Of a stretch of 64,000 nucleotides of DNA, positions 13,081 to 25,452 are shown piece by piece. A model generated the notes under the pieces. The model did no database searches and was not told the DNA's origin. It worked only from the letters and a program-made list of their open reading frames with translations. The position numbers and the translations under genes were made by a program. Numbering within the stretch: the first letter of the stretch is position 1; each line of letters opens with the position of its first letter. Source of the stretch: Talpa occidentalis (taxonomy: Eukaryota; Chordata; Mammalia; Eulipotyphla; Talpidae); the NCBI RefSeq assembly GCF_014898055.3, contig NW_023604295.1, forward strand, positions 64,381,730-64,445,729, read 5' to 3'.

Positions 13081-13694
13081 TTAAAATAAGCCCATTAAAA
13101 TAGATTACACATATGACTTCTTTTTTAAAATTGACTTGAGTTTGACACTAGTCAATTCTTTTTAAAATTGCTGTATGTTGAGCTAGTCATGTTTCAAATC
13201 GCTATACCCTTGAACAGTCTTAAAATGCCTTCTTAAAGGTAAGCTAGCACTAAAAGTGTTACTTTACTTAGTACTTCCATTAACTGCCTCTTAGTTTTGT
13301 GCTGTGAATTAAAATTGGCAGATTTAGGTCTAAAATAAATGTATATATTTATCACAGGCTTATTCATAGCTGCTCCTCATCTCTTTTCTTACTACTAAAA
13401 ATGTTAGTGCACTGCCATACCACACTTGTGTTTGCAGCAACTAGAAAATAATATTCATCTAAATGTCATGTTTTAAATTTTAATTAATTCATTCATTTAA
13501 AAAGTGTCAAAAACTAATGTAAAATTGTCAATCTTTATCATATAACTAAATAAAATTCTTGATATCCATAGAATAATGTCATGAGATTTACTACTAGTTA
13601 ATTAATTATCTCAATTTCATACGTGGTGGATATTGAAATGAATGTGAAAATATAAACACCCAGAACCTATGTGAAACAGTGAATGTAGTGCTAA

Positions 13695-14232
13695 GATAGA
13701 AGAATAGAGTGATATAGGCCCACATCAAGAAATAAGAAAGAGATCAAAGAAATAATCCTACCTCTTAACTTTAAGGAACCAGGAAAAGAAAAACAACCAA
13801 TACCAGATGTCAGCAGAAATAAAAAAGACAGTGTCAAATAGCAATAAACGCAAAGGTGGTTCTTTGTAAATATGAAAAAAAAAAAAACCAACCTACCAAG
13901 TCTCACAAAGGAAAAGGGGAGAAAAAAAATAAAAAAGAATCTAATAAAAAGAATCAGAAACAAAATGTGGGTCTACATTAAAACAAGCATCTGAGAAATA
14001 CAAAGGGCCTTAAGAAACTAATCTGAATATTTAATAAATTGAATAACCTAGAGAACTGCACAATTTTTTTGAAATGTACAACCTCTGAGAGTGAAGAAGA
14101 AACAAAAAACTAGAATAGACCAATTACAAGCAAGGGATTTAAAGCTGTAATCAAAAGTCTCCCAAAAACAAAAGCTCTGGAGCAGATGACTTCAATAGTG
14201 AGTTCTACCAAACTTTCATAGACAAACAAACA
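13695..14232 (+). mobile_element. Decayed L1 ORF2 (endonuclease-RT linker to early RT)
   Basis: Degenerate but ordered L1 ORF2 blocks: 'catcaagaaataagaaaga', 'ggaaccaggaaaagaaaaac', 'ggtggttctttgtaaa', 'gaaatgtacaacctctgaga', 'gaatagaccaattacaagca', and 'aaagctctggagcagatgac' continuing to 'gagttctaccaaactttcat'. The reading frame is broken by many indels. It stops abruptly where the ~0.75-kb unknown repeat begins. Confidence 0.72.
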
Positions 14233-15140
14233 TTGGTGGACACAGGGAGATGGCCTAACCTTGTAAACAGCACCAAAAGTTTCAGAGTGTTATGATCATC
14301 CAAGTAGAAGAAAAAGAGATTTTAAGGCTAAAATTAAATATCAGGTTCTACTGCTTCTCTACTCCCTACCCACAACACATATACTTCCTGGCAAATTTAT
14401 ATGTATCTACTCAAGGGAAACTGCAAAAAAAAATTATTAAATAATATATGTGAAGGCATATAAAGGGTATATAGTATGTATTTTATTTTATTTTTTTAAA
14501 GATTTATTTATTCATGCATACAAGAACCGGGGTACAGGCCAGAGATGCGAGAGGGTAAGAGGATTCACCAGAGACAGAGGGGGGAACAGAACAGCAGACT
14601 GACTGAAATACACTGGTGAGGGGAGCAGTGGGCGAGAGAGGAGAGGTCTGCCGCACCATGTGGGATTCTCCCAGGCCAGCGGGGATTGAACCCGCGCTGC
14701 AGAGGCTGCTGCGGACAGCTTCACAGCATGCGCTCAACAGCCACCAGGGGAGGCCCATAATATGTATTTTAAAAGTATTAAATTAAAAGCTTTCATTATT
14801 TCTATGCCTTTCCCTAGCAACTATTTCCCTAGCAACAAACAAATGATTTATTTGGCAGCTCTGACTTTCACTGCACACAATAACCTGCAAAGACCCCAAA
14901 ATAAGGAAAGCGAAACAAAACTGGTAGATGCAGACCTCTGGGGCTTACCCACATTGGGGGACTCACTGGCATAGCTGTCTTGTTGCAAACTAATTGACCG
15001 GAGCAGGTAAACAAAGGCTTACCAAATTTATTCAGTGAGGAAAACTGATTTGCTAAGCCAATTCATACTTGCTTTTGTAAATAAGACATGATTTTTTTCT
15101 TAAATTAACAAATGATTCTTCCAACCAAGAGTGCTAACAA
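14231..15140. repeat. Unidentified ~0.75-kb repeat, copy 1 (interrupted by a SINE)
   Basis: Sequence on both sides of the SINE at 14486-14756 is co-linear with 21872-22640: shared blocks include 'acagcaccaaaagtttca', 'tattaaattaaaagctttca', 'tttggcagctctg' and 'cttaaattaacaaatgattc'. Copy 1 lacks about 110 bp present in copy 2 and has the SINE that copy 2 lacks, so the SINE came after the copies separated. I do not recognise the family. Confidence 0.8.
14486..14756 (-). mobile_element. tRNA-derived SINE, subfamily A, full length
   Basis: Complete antisense copy. The flanking 15-bp duplication is atagtatgtatttta (14471-14485) and ataatatgtatttta (14757-14771), one mismatch. It lies inside copy 1 of the ~0.75-kb repeat. 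Two overlapping antisense open frames here are SINE translations, not genes. Confidence 0.96.
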
Positions 15141-15296
15141 GGCTCAGAGGTTGCATGGGGCACAGACAAGCAGCTCTCCTCTTTGCTGTCACCAGCTGCC
15201 AGGTGCTCTTCACTGCACAGTTAAATAGGTTGTGCTCTCACTGAGAAGTGTGTGCTCTCAGTCCAAGTCAGGGCCACCAGAGAACCTGGGGGACAC

Positions 15297-15298
<2 letters not shown>

Positions 15299-15330
<32 letters not shown>
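15299..15330. repeat. (GT)n microsatellite
   Basis: About 16 uninterrupted GT units. Confidence 0.95.
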
Positions 15331-15334
<4 letters not shown>

Positions 15335-15759
15335 ATGGAAGGATAGGTATCCCACCTGGGGAACTGGAAACATTCCTGACTTGTTTCTAGATCTTTCCTA
15401 CCCTTTCCTCTGGTTTCTGTTTCTCCTCCCTCCTGAGACACAGGTCCTTGCATACTCAGCTCTGTTCCAGATGTGGATCCTCCTTCCATAAGACTCATTG
15501 TCCCTGGAGGAAGCAATGACTTAAAGATCCTGTCCTCCACCACCTTCTCTTCTGCCTATGCAAGCCTTTAATAGAAGAACCAGCACTAATACCTAGGTCT
15601 CATTATTTTAGCAATTTTTAAAAAGGAATTATGTTTTACTATCTATATATATATATACCAGGATTAAAAAGTGACATAAGTATAAATTATCTATTTGGTT
15701 TTTAAATGATAGTTTACAAAGGTAGAAAAGTGCGAAAGATTTTACATTTATGGATTTTA

Positions 15760-16340
15760 ACATATTCTTTGCTACGCCGCAGAATTAATTATTTATGGAA
15801 GGGCTGAGCCATAATAATGATGAATGTTACACCACAAAAGGGAATTTTATCATTGACTAGAGACCCTTATCCATTAATGAAATCTGTAGTGCAGGCATTA
15901 CATTACATTACATGTGATATTTTCTGATGACATTTTTAGACACATTTATAAACATTTAGGAATAGAATGCTCTTCAGCTTTTTGAATCAGTTTCTTTATT
16001 CCATGCTGGCTTTCATAAATGGTTTTCATTTATTCTCTGTCATGTACCTTTGGCTGGTGGTAATATTTATAATGAGTCAATCAGCAAAGGTGACTGACTG
16101 AATTGATTTATACCAGATGGACCTATCCCCTTCACATATAAATGGCATGAACTCCATAAATCTAAGTTCTAAAGGTGTTAGCCAGCTTTAATGAAAGCAG
16201 AGACTTTCACCTGAGAAGAGTGAGCGATTGCTTTCCCCTTGGTCCTTTATTCTGTAAAAAGCAAGAGGAATTCTAAGGTGTAATTGTCATAACTTTCATT
16301 CTTTCCTGTCTGGCAACTGGTTTGCATGACTTACACTTTT
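15760..16340. other. Unique, repeat-free segment (possible conserved element)
   Basis: A stretch of balanced complexity without microsatellite, ORF or transposon signature, with several homeodomain-like TAAT/ATTA cores. Its look resembles non-coding elements kept by selection, but without a comparison this is only a suggestion. Confidence 0.25.
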
Positions 16341-16526
16341 TAAACTTTTGATTTTATAAATATTTTTCAGGTTAATACAAAGAGACTGTCACACACCAGT
16401 TTATCAGCAGGTCTGAATGGTAAGACTAACTGATACTGAGTAGCCACTTCATAACAGACATTGAAATGAGGAATCTGCAGTTACATTTATTGTTCACAAA
16501 AACTTCCATGGAAAGTATTAAAATGG

Positions 16527-16786
16527 GGCCTCCCTGGTGGTGCAGGGGTTTAAGGCACAGCCTATGAGGTTGTACAGCCACTGCAGCACGAGTTCGGTCC
16601 CCAGCCAGGGAGCTACTCACATGATACAGCAGACCTCTCCTGACTCACCTGCTGCTCCCCTCAGCAGTGTATTTCAGTCAATCTGCCTGTTCTGTTCCCC
16701 ACTCTGTCTCTGGTGAATCCTCTCACCCCTGCCTCTGGCCTGTAACCCAGTTCTTATATGCATGGATAAATAAATCTTAAAAAAAA
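16527..16786 (+). mobile_element. tRNA-derived SINE, subfamily A, full length
   Basis: Starts 'ggcctccctggtggtgcagg' (A-box-like TGGTGCAGGGG) with a B-box-like 'agttcggtcc' at 16591-16600, the full LTR-like body and tail. TSD aaagtattaaaatgg (16512-16526) / aaagtactaaaatgg (16787-16801), one mismatch. Confidence 0.96.
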
Positions 16787-16801
16787 AAAGTACTAAAATG
16801 G

Positions 16802-16965
16802 TCAATGTCATTTAGCATTTGAAGAAACTGAGACAATAGAGAAGTTAAATAGGTTGTTCACAGACATATCACAAGTAAGGAGCAAGGATTAATTTCTTTA
16901 CAGCCTAAAATGGTGTCCAGATTATAAATGCTATATTAAAGCACCTCTCATCTACTCTAGCAAGG
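16802..16965 (-). mobile_element. MIR-family SINE relic
   Basis: Ordered MIR blocks: 'gaagaaactgagacaataga', 'gaagttaaataggttgttca', then 'acatatcacaagtaagga', matching the ...gaaactgaggcacagagaggttaagtaacttgcccaaggtcacac... core. Ancient, and useful as evidence that this DNA predates the young insertions around it. Confidence 0.65.
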
Positions 16966-17966
16966 GATTATTTCTGCAAGTAGAGATTTATAAGAATCGT
17001 ATAGTCAATGTAAAAAAGTAAAAATATAATTCAGTATAATTCTGGTTAAGGAACATATGTATATGTATATAAAGATCATATGATCACTGAATAAAAAAGT
17101 GTGGGCATTAGTGACAGAAAAAATTAGGAAAATACTGAAATAATTTAGGCAAGAGATGAAGCAGAAATCTAAAGTTAGGGAAATATGCAAAAGTTAGAAA
17201 TATGAGTTTCACTAAAGTTGTCATTCTTATGACAACTTGCTGTGCTTATTTATTTTTGTCTAGGAAATGTAGAAATGGAAATAGTAAAGTGATGTTTAAT
17301 AGTGCTCATTAATATCAGGGATCTTTGCTGTAGCCATGTCAGTTTAAAGGAAAAAATAGAGGCCAATCTTATGGAATTTTAGTAGATGTTACTCAATGTA
17401 TGTTACTAAATGTTCATATTTGCCAAAATATTTATATGAATTTAATTAAAAATTAAAATATCATTTGGTGTTCTAAAACTACTCATAACTGTTTAAATAT
17501 AAATCGTTAATTCTAAAAATTTATAGTTATTAATTTCAACACATATTTTTCAAAAGAGGAAACTGCTAATGTTTTTCTTTCAGCAATTATTAGCAACATT
17601 TTAGTATTTCTTAATGAGGCACAATCTAAAATAGCAATTAACAAAATGTCCTCAATTGTCATCTCACTTTTAAAGTCTTCTAAAGCTAGTTAGAATATTT
17701 TAAGAAGGTATCTGCTTTCCTCTAATTTTAGCATGTATAATTCAAGTGAATAATTATAAGTGTTTAGCTTTTGCCTTATCACAGAGGCCCTAACAAATGG
17801 TAAAAGTAGAACACAAACTTTTTTTAGACTGGTACTACAACTTATCTCTGTGCAGGCTGTGCAATGCATAATTCTAGAAAGTACCAATCACAGCATCATC
17901 TGTGTTTGCCTTATTTCATACCCAATTTCCATTGACACCAAATGGAATATTAAGAATAAAGTGTCA

Positions 17967-19576
17967 CAAAGAAATGGAAAGACATCCCCTGCTCATGGAT
18001 TGGAAGAATAAACATTATTAAAATGGCCATCCTACCAAAAGCAATATACAGATTCAATGCTATTCCAATCAAAATCTCAATGGCATTCTTCAAAGAAATA
18101 GAACAATTATTGATGAAATTCATATGGAATCACCAAAAACCCCGAATAGCCAAAGCTCTCCTGAAAAAAAAAGAAGGAAATGGAGGCATCACACTCCCAG
18201 ACTTCAAACTATACTACAAAGCCATAATCATCAAAACTGCATGGTATTGGAACAAGAACAGACATACAGACCAATGGAATCGAATAGAAAATCCAGAAAT
18301 AAACCCACAGATTTATGGTCAACTAATCTTTGACAAAGGAGCAAAGACTATGCATTGGAGCAAAGAAAGTTTGTTCAATAAATGGTGCTGGGAAAACTGG
18401 GTCGCTACATGCAAAAGAATGAAGCTTGACCACTACCTCACACCATACACAAAAATCAACTCAAAATGGATTAAAGAGCTAGACATAAGACCTGAAACCA
18501 TAAAATACATAGAAGGAAATATAGGCGAAACACTACGGGATTTGCACATCAAAGACATCTTTACAGACACATCACCCAAAGCAGTGATAGTGAAGAGAAA
18601 GATAAACAGCTGGGACTACATCAAATTAAAGAGCTTCTGCACAGCAAAAGAGACAATAACAAAAACAAAGAGAAACCCCACCAACTGGGAGAACATTTTT
18701 GCACCCAACACTAATGATAAAGGACTGATCACAAAAATCTGCAAAGAGCTGATGAGACTCAGCAACAACAAAGAAAATAATCCAGTCAAAAAATGGGCAG
18801 AAGAGCTAAAAAGAAACTTCTCTGAAGAGGAAATGAAAATGGCCAACAGACATATGAAAAAATGTTCAACATCACTTGTAATCAGGGAAATGCAAATCAA
18901 AACTACCATGAGATACCATCTCACACCAGTGAGAATGGCACATATTAAAAAAACTAGCAACAACAAATGTTGGCGAGGATGTGGAGAAAAAGGAACTCTT
19001 GTGCACTGTTGGTGGGAGTGCAAACTGGTCCAACCACTATGGAGAGCTGTGTGGAGATTTCTGGACCTACTAAACATAGAGCTTCCATATGACCCAGCAA
19101 TTCCACTCCTAGGTATTTACCCAAAGGACACAGAAACATCAATTCCAAAGAGCACCTGCACTCCTATGTTTATAGCAGCACTGTTTACAATAGCTAAGCT
19201 TTGGAAACAACCCAAATGCCCAAAAATAGATGACTGGATCAAGAAGATGTGGTACATATATACCATGGAATATTACTCAGCATTCAAAAAAGATAAACAC
19301 ATGCAATTTGCAGCAACATGGATGGCGCTGGAAGGGATCATGCTCAGCGAAATAAGCCAAAAAGAAAAAGAAAAATACCGGATGGTCTCACTCATAGCAG
19401 GAATCTAGAAAACTTAAATAAGGGACCAGGAAAATGAATATAAGAAAGTGAAAATCAAAATCAACAAAAAAACTATGAACCAGAGACACTTTTTGGGGGT
19501 GGGGGGCGGGAGGGGAAGGATTGGGGTCAGAATGGGGCGTTTGCAATTGTATGGGGGAATATAAAAATAAAATTTA

Positions 19577-19612
<36 letters not shown>
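17967..19612 (+). mobile_element. Young 5'-truncated L1 (LINE-1)
   Basis: About 1.65 kb of L1 comprising the C-terminal part of ORF2, a 3' UTR with a G-rich polypurine-like tract (about 19493-19540), an AATAAA at 19566-19571 and a ~30-nt poly(A). It is bounded by a perfect 15-bp TSD, aagaataaagtgtca, at 17952-17966 and 19613-19627. Absence of frameshifts over 479 codons, the intact TSD and the clean A tail all indicate a recent insertion. It lacks the promoter, ORF1, endonuclease and RT catalytic core, so it cannot move itself. Confidence 0.98.
17969..19408 (+). pseudogene. ORF2: L1 ORF2 C-terminal fragment (open, no start)
   Basis: Open for 479 codons from the insertion junction to TAG at 19406-19408, in frame with the family from the very first codons. 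A later ATG at 18023 is internal to ORF2, not a true start. It corresponds to roughly the last third of a ~1,275-residue ORF2 protein: the region after the RT active site (the FADD motif is upstream and missing), then the C-terminal domain with a Cys-rich motif C-x3-C-x7-H-x4-C at fragment residues 334, 338, 346 and 351. In intact L1 the protein nicks DNA and reverse transcribes L1 and SINE RNAs. This fragment should have no enzymatic activity. A 153-codon antisense frame is a shadow. Confidence 0.96.
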
Positions 19613-19616
<4 letters not shown>

Positions 19617-19627
19617 ATAAAGTGTCA

Positions 19628-20685
19628 GGTAGGAAAATTCATTCTTGGGGAATAAATGAAAGACATTTAATATGCTTTCCCACATCAAATTCAAACTTTA
19701 TCTGAATTGGCATTAATCAGTCATTCACTAATGCCCTTTACACTAATGTCCAGTTAATGCTTAATTGTCAATTGTTGCCATGTTTCTTGATAGGCATTCA
19801 GGATTGAAATGGTCATTTTACAATAATATTAAAAGGCTTTTAATGTGTATGATGTAATCTATTATTTTTACTTGAATAAATTCAATTTTGAGGTAACACA
19901 AAAAAGACCTTCATTACAAAATAAGAAAAAGTGTTATATAGTTAGTCATGTTAGCATTGCATTTTTTAAAAGTTTCTTTTATATTCTGTCATTTAAAACC
20001 CCCAAATTCCTATGCAGAGAGAATTTCAAATTAAGGTAATTCTGACTTTATAAGTGCTTATGTTACAAAATTTCTTTCTAAGACATACCGTGTTTTGATG
20101 TTTTCTTTTGTTTTGTTTTTTAGTTTCAATGTTCTGGGTATATTTCACTGAGAATCTTAACACAGAGAAATAAGGGAGTAAGGGGGAAGATAAAACGTGG
20201 TCTCATTGACAACCTTACATAATACATGTCAAAATAATACATAAATTCAAGTCCAGTCCCCTTCCTTAAAAATAAATGTAACATACTGGATATTTTATCA
20301 TGTCAGATTATGTCTGTAGAAGATTTACATATTGATTTATTTAACAGGGAAATCTTAAAAAAAATAAAAATTAAATCTGAGTTTATAATGTTATTCTTAC
20401 AATCTTTTTAAAAATTTGCACTTGGAATGCATTTTTTTAAGGAACTAAATGCTAATGTGAAAGTTCTGGTGGAGTAGAGGATTAACCAAAACTTCGCTTA
20501 GTGCACTTCTGTAGTTTTCTTGGCTTTTTTTAATTTACTGTACTATTTCAATCTCCCAACCCACTGTCCCTTCAGTTTAGGAAAATGGAATGTCATTTAG
20601 ATGTTTGCATTAGTTTTGGGAAAAATAACAAAATAGAACTACCACATTGCTTTCATTTAATTATCATTCAAGAGATAGTTGCAGA
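19628..20685. other. Unassigned AT-rich DNA
   Basis: No gene, RNA or repeat that I can name. Confidence 0.5.
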
Positions 20686-20689
20686 GCAT

Positions 20690-21110
20690 TTAAATGTGTC
20701 AAATACTCCACAAGATACTGGGGATACAATCTTTAGAAACTGACTGACACTCAAGCAGAGAAAACAGGGTATATAAACTATATGTTAAATACTAACTTGA
20801 CAGGAATTCACAGACTGTAATGGAAATCAAGACAGGAGGTATTAAAATCAAATTATAGGGTCAAGTTAGGATTTGAAGAATTACTGGCAGTTTTAAGAAA
20901 AGAGGCTAGATTCAGAGAATGGATTGCAGTTTCAGATGAAGATGTGCAGGAGAAGATGTGCATAATCCTTCTAGGCATGAAGGATTATGGGACCAGGGTG
21001 ATTTTATGAAACAATGGTGTTGGATGTGGAACTGTAGGTCTGCAGTGTAAGGCTATATATACTTTGTGTAGAAAATGTTAAAGTAGGAGATAGTTTTATT
21101 AGGTTTAGAG
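20690..21110 (+). mobile_element. Possible ancient dispersed repeat (LINE/DNA class uncertain)
   Basis: The order 'agatactggggatacaatct', 'tcaagcagagaaaacaggg', then purine-rich 'gaagatgtgcaggagaag' resembles an old mammalian repeat starting with '...actggggatacagcagtgaacaa...'. I cannot assign the family. Confidence 0.35.
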
Positions 21111-21871
21111 TTTCTGATTGCATTTTATAGTGATTGTTCTAAGCAAATGTGATGGGAAAGTTGTGTATGTGATGGGAAAGTTCTAGGTTGATGGAACTAA
21201 TTGTAGATAGAGTAATTTTTAAGGAGTAGAGTGGATAGTTAAGAGAAATTTCATTAATAGCTTCCATTTCTCAGTTTACTATAAAGCAAATTCTTGAAAC
21301 AATAAATCTGAAGAAATGATGAAGATTAAAATCAAGTTTGCTTGGAATACAAAATTCAGTGTCCTCTTACTAAACAAGAGAAGGGTTAATTAGGGACCAT
21401 AAATGCTGCTCTGTGGCTTGTGGCCTGATAAATAATGGATTTGTTGCAGAGACTAGAGACTTGAAAAATAAATGAGAAACAGTACAGAAATTGTTATTTT
21501 CAAAGAGGTATTCTGGCTTCTCAACCAGTATATAATGGTCAAACTACAAGGAGTATATGAACTTAAGACAACAACAACAAAGAATTCCACTTGTGAATTC
21601 AACTGCCTTACAGTCCGGAAAGAACTTAGGACAAAGTACACTTCCACTATTATTTAAAATACTATGATTTGTGAATCCCATCCTAATTCAGTTAAGTCAG
21701 AGTTTCTACAGTGGACTCTAAGTGAAAGCAACATGGTTGAGCATCTAGTGGTTCTCATTCACCTTACTAGAAGGAACCTAGAGGAAAAGGAAATTAAATG
21801 TAAGACCTTAAGTCTCTCAGCAATTGTTGTTTTTTTTTTTTTTTTCTCAGTTATCAGATTAGTTAAAGGGG

Positions 21872-22640
21872 CATTGGTGTATACAAGAAGATAGCCTACC
21901 CTTGGTTACAGCACCAAAAGTTTCAAAGACCATGATGATTATCTAAGGAGAAGAAAAAGTGCAAGAGGTTTTAAGATTGAAATTAAATATCGGGCTCCAC
22001 TACTACTCCAGCCACCCCCCCAACTTCCTGGAAAACTGATAAAAATTTACTCAAGGGAATCTGTGAAAATATATATTAAATAAAAATATGTAAAGGTATA
22101 CAAAGAATATGTAATATGTAATAAGAATGTATTAAATTAAAAGCTTTCATTATCTTTAATCCCTTTCCTAGCAACCATTTCCCTAGCACCAGCCATTATT
22201 CCCATTAAGTGGGATTAATGGGATGCATATTAACCCTATTTACATTCTAAAATACCAGCAAATGTATGACTGTTGACACTTTCTGTTTTGCTGGAAACCA
22301 GCAGTTTCTTTGGCAGCTCTGGTTTTCACTGGACAGTACCATCTGCAGTGAGGGGTATTACTATGGCTAAATTGGTGCTGCTTTACAGACCCAAAAGGAA
22401 GAAAAGTGAAGCAAAACTGGAGGATGGAGACCTCCAGGGATTAACTATGTTGGGAGACACATTGGCATTGTTAAAATCTCTTTGCAAACTCTAATTTATT
22501 GGAGCAGATAAACAAAGGTTTACAGAATTTTATTCAGCAGAGAAAACTGATTTGCTGAACTAACTCACACTTGAATTGTAAATAAGACACATTTTTTCTT
22601 AAATTAACAAATGATTCTTCAAATCAAAAGTGATAACATG
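21872..22640. repeat. Unidentified ~0.75-kb repeat, copy 2
   Basis: Direct-orientation partner of 14231-15140, diverged by perhaps 15-20% by eye. It contains about 110 bp (roughly 22185-22300) missing from copy 1. The reverse strand carries AATAAA-like hexamers near 22530, so an LTR identity is possible, but no terminal TG...CA with duplication is clear. A 73-codon open frame inside is not preserved in copy 1. Confidence 0.8.
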
Positions 22641-23869
22641 ACTAATGTGCATTTGTTCAATTATCTTTTCTAATGTTATAATTATTAAATGAAGCAATAT
22701 ATATTCTCTGACGTAAAGTTGTTACAGTCTATTACAGTTCATATTAAGATACATAACCTACAAAATTCCAGTCATTGTTTTCAAATATTTATTTTAGTAA
22801 GACTCTAGAAAATTTTATTGAAAATTAAATACATGTGTTTTCAAATTGGCTTTACTAATTTAATTAGTTAAATGTTGAATATTTGTGTTTTAGATACACA
22901 GGTTGAGAGTCAAATGTGTAAATTAAAATAATATCTTCAATCATTTAAACTATGGTATTAGCTTATTGAAGACATTTTTCTAAAGGAAATCCCATGTTTT
23001 TATTAATACATTGATTAAACTTTGAAAAATCTTTAACATGTGCCCTTTTCTTTGTGTAAGATTTGTACATACACATATATACTGAGAAAAAAAAAAAGAG
23101 AATGTTTTACAAATCTGCCCCTAAGATGTGCTACTAATTTCCAATTGTAAATATGTTCTCTATTCGGTATTGTTACTTTATGTTCTAGACACCTGCTTTT
23201 TCCCTATTATTATGGAGAGTAAATTTTAATAACTATTGCTTTCTACATGTCTTTTGTACTGTATACTCTATTACTAAGAACTATCATTTGCCTTTTGCAA
23301 GTGAATAGAAATTGGACAAGTTTTGCAATTTTCTTTAAAATACCACATAATAAGATGCTTTGCATTATACTAATAAAGCATCTAGAGATTTTTAAGCACT
23401 GCAACAGTTTTTTTGGTGTTTGCTTAGTTTGTGCATCACATGCTATTGTCTTGTTTATCACAATGTAGGTATTTGGATGGGGATTGGGTCCAGGACGAGA
23501 ATTGAATGGTCCAAAAAATCAGGTTAGCCTTCAATCACTATTCTGCAAAGCATTTATAAAGCGAAGTGATTAATATCATACCTTCAGGTCATTGTTTCAA
23601 CTATGTGGATGCATCTTTAGATAATCATATAGAAGTAATAATTCTTCTATGAGAAAAATTTCAGTGGATCATTGATCACCTTGGTATATTTGTTGTGATA
23701 GGTATTGTGGTCAGAAAATAATATAAATTTGGATCTTATTTTATTTTAAAGTATTTTACTTATAGTCTAATGACAGTTCATTTAGAATACTCCCTGAGTT
23801 CAAATCTCTAAATAAAGGTTATAGGATACTTTGGGAAATAATTGACCCTTTCCTCAATATTACTAGGAG

Positions 23870-23870
<1 letters not shown>
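22641..23870. other. Unassigned AT-rich DNA
   Basis: No support for genes. Two overlapping ~72-codon frames on opposite strands at 23243-23468 show no family resemblance. Confidence 0.5.

Positions 23871-23871
<1 letters not shown>

Positions 23872-23921
<50 letters not shown>
23872..23921. repeat. (TA)n microsatellite
   Basis: About 25 uninterrupted TA units, likely polymorphic. Confidence 0.95.
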
Positions 23922-23928
<7 letters not shown>

Positions 23929-24009
23929 CTATTTTTATAGCTATGTTTGCCTTTTAAAGCCACAGGGTAAGGGGAGAGGGACATAGAATAATCTAACCAT
24001 ATATGTTCA

Positions 24010-24150
24010 TTGAAAATAATAAGTTGAGCCTTAAAGAATTGAAGTCACTTTCTCGAGATCAAACATTGGCAAGAAGAAAAATAAGAATTTAACTGAGATC
24101 TACTGACTACAGATATGTTTTGCTGCATGAGAGAGTCCTTTTGCATATAG
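24010..24150 (-). mobile_element. MIR-family SINE relic
   Basis: Blocks 'aagttgagccttaaagaatt', 'gaagtcactttctcgagatc', 'ggcaagaagaaaaataagaa' and 'tttaactgagatctactgac' follow the MIR order (…gaggctcagagagattaagtcacttgcccaagatca…gatttgaactcaggtctg…). Confidence 0.6.
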
Positions 24151-25440
24151 CTTTATATGACTGAGGATTTTATTTGATCATTCTATGACTGTGTTGCCAT
24201 ATATTTCCTTTATGGGCATTGAATCAACATAGTGTTTCTACTTTTTAGAATGAAATGCATCGTATACTCCAGGTCTTAAGCAAAATGATATAAAGTATGA
24301 ATTTAAATAACACTTATTTTGAGAATGTATAGTATTAATTTACATTTTGAGCTATTCTAAAGATCTCCAAAATGAATTTGTGAATTACTGAATTGTAATC
24401 ATTTCCAAATACTTTAGTGTGTATAGTTCATTATTTGTTGTCATTCTGTAATTGTTGTTATTAGTTTGCCTATTTTTTCTTTGAACCATATCCTTTTGGA
24501 ATCTAAAGACTGAATTCTTTAACAACCAAACATTTGCATGTAGAGAAGGAAATGGTAAAATATAATACACACAAATCAAATGGTCATTTTAAACCTTGTG
24601 TTGAAATATAACCATACATTCTGAATGTAAAGCTAGAGAGGTTAAATAACTATAATACTTCAGTTAGATCACATTGAACAACTACAAAATTCATTGGTAT
24701 GAGTGACTCATAGCAGTACCTCTAACCTCAGAACTCTGTTACCAGGTTAATATAATTATATTATTAGTACTGTCAATAAAGACTAATCATTGAAAACAAT
24801 CTTGTCGAAAAGTATTCAGCCATCATTCATATTGAAATAATGAAAACATTCTGATGGGACTCAATACCAGTATTTTTTAATATAGATGGTAAACAATGAC
24901 TCTGAATGTTAAAAGATTATCTTTGATGAACACAGGAGTAAATTAAAAATATGTTGATGCTTCATAAAGTTTTTAAAAATAAAAAAAAAAAACTAGGATT
25001 ACAACTGGCACTTTTCTTATTCACTGTGTCAAGATTTTTGTTTATTTTTTTAAAAATTGCCAAAAAATTAAGAGTATAAAATTTAATATATAAATAATAC
25101 TCATTCACAATAAGTCATATTTTATAATGGTAGAAAGAATCTGAAAGTTCTTGAAATGAATGCCTTTAAGATGACATTCATTTAAAACTACAAAATACTA
25201 TCAGAAAAATAATCCAAAAACCAGTTAACCACAAGTCTGCATAATAATAACTTTACTTTTATAAACTAATAAATATATACTCTGTGAGCTTTCAAACGTT
25301 GGCAAATTGCTCAACCATACCAGCAGACTCTCAAACACTCCTATCCTTTCTCTTTCACCCTGTTCATTATGTAAGTCTTGATTTGCATGCTTAATTTGTG
25401 ATCACAGTAAGGCTGTTATAGATCAAGCAACAAGTGAAAT
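24150..25440. other. Unassigned AT-rich DNA
   Basis: Nothing firmly recognised. A weak MIR-like 'gctagagaggttaaataact' lies near 24632. Confidence 0.45.
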
Positions 25441-25452
25441 TATTTAGTAGAG

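Noticed and set aside
15268..15543. 91-codon minus frame with a His-Thr repeat
   Set aside because: The His-Thr run is the (GT)n microsatellite translated; rest shows no family.
16527..16620. SINE heads as functional tRNA genes
   Set aside because: A and B boxes remain but the cloverleaf stems do not pair and the unit continues into SINE body.
18616..19077. 153-codon minus-strand open frame
   Set aside because: Exact antisense of L1 ORF2; a shadow of the sense coding sequence.
14231..22640. A provirus with the two ~0.75-kb copies as LTRs
   Set aside because: An ancient MIR and no viral coding traces lie between them; no TG...CA ends with duplication could be set.
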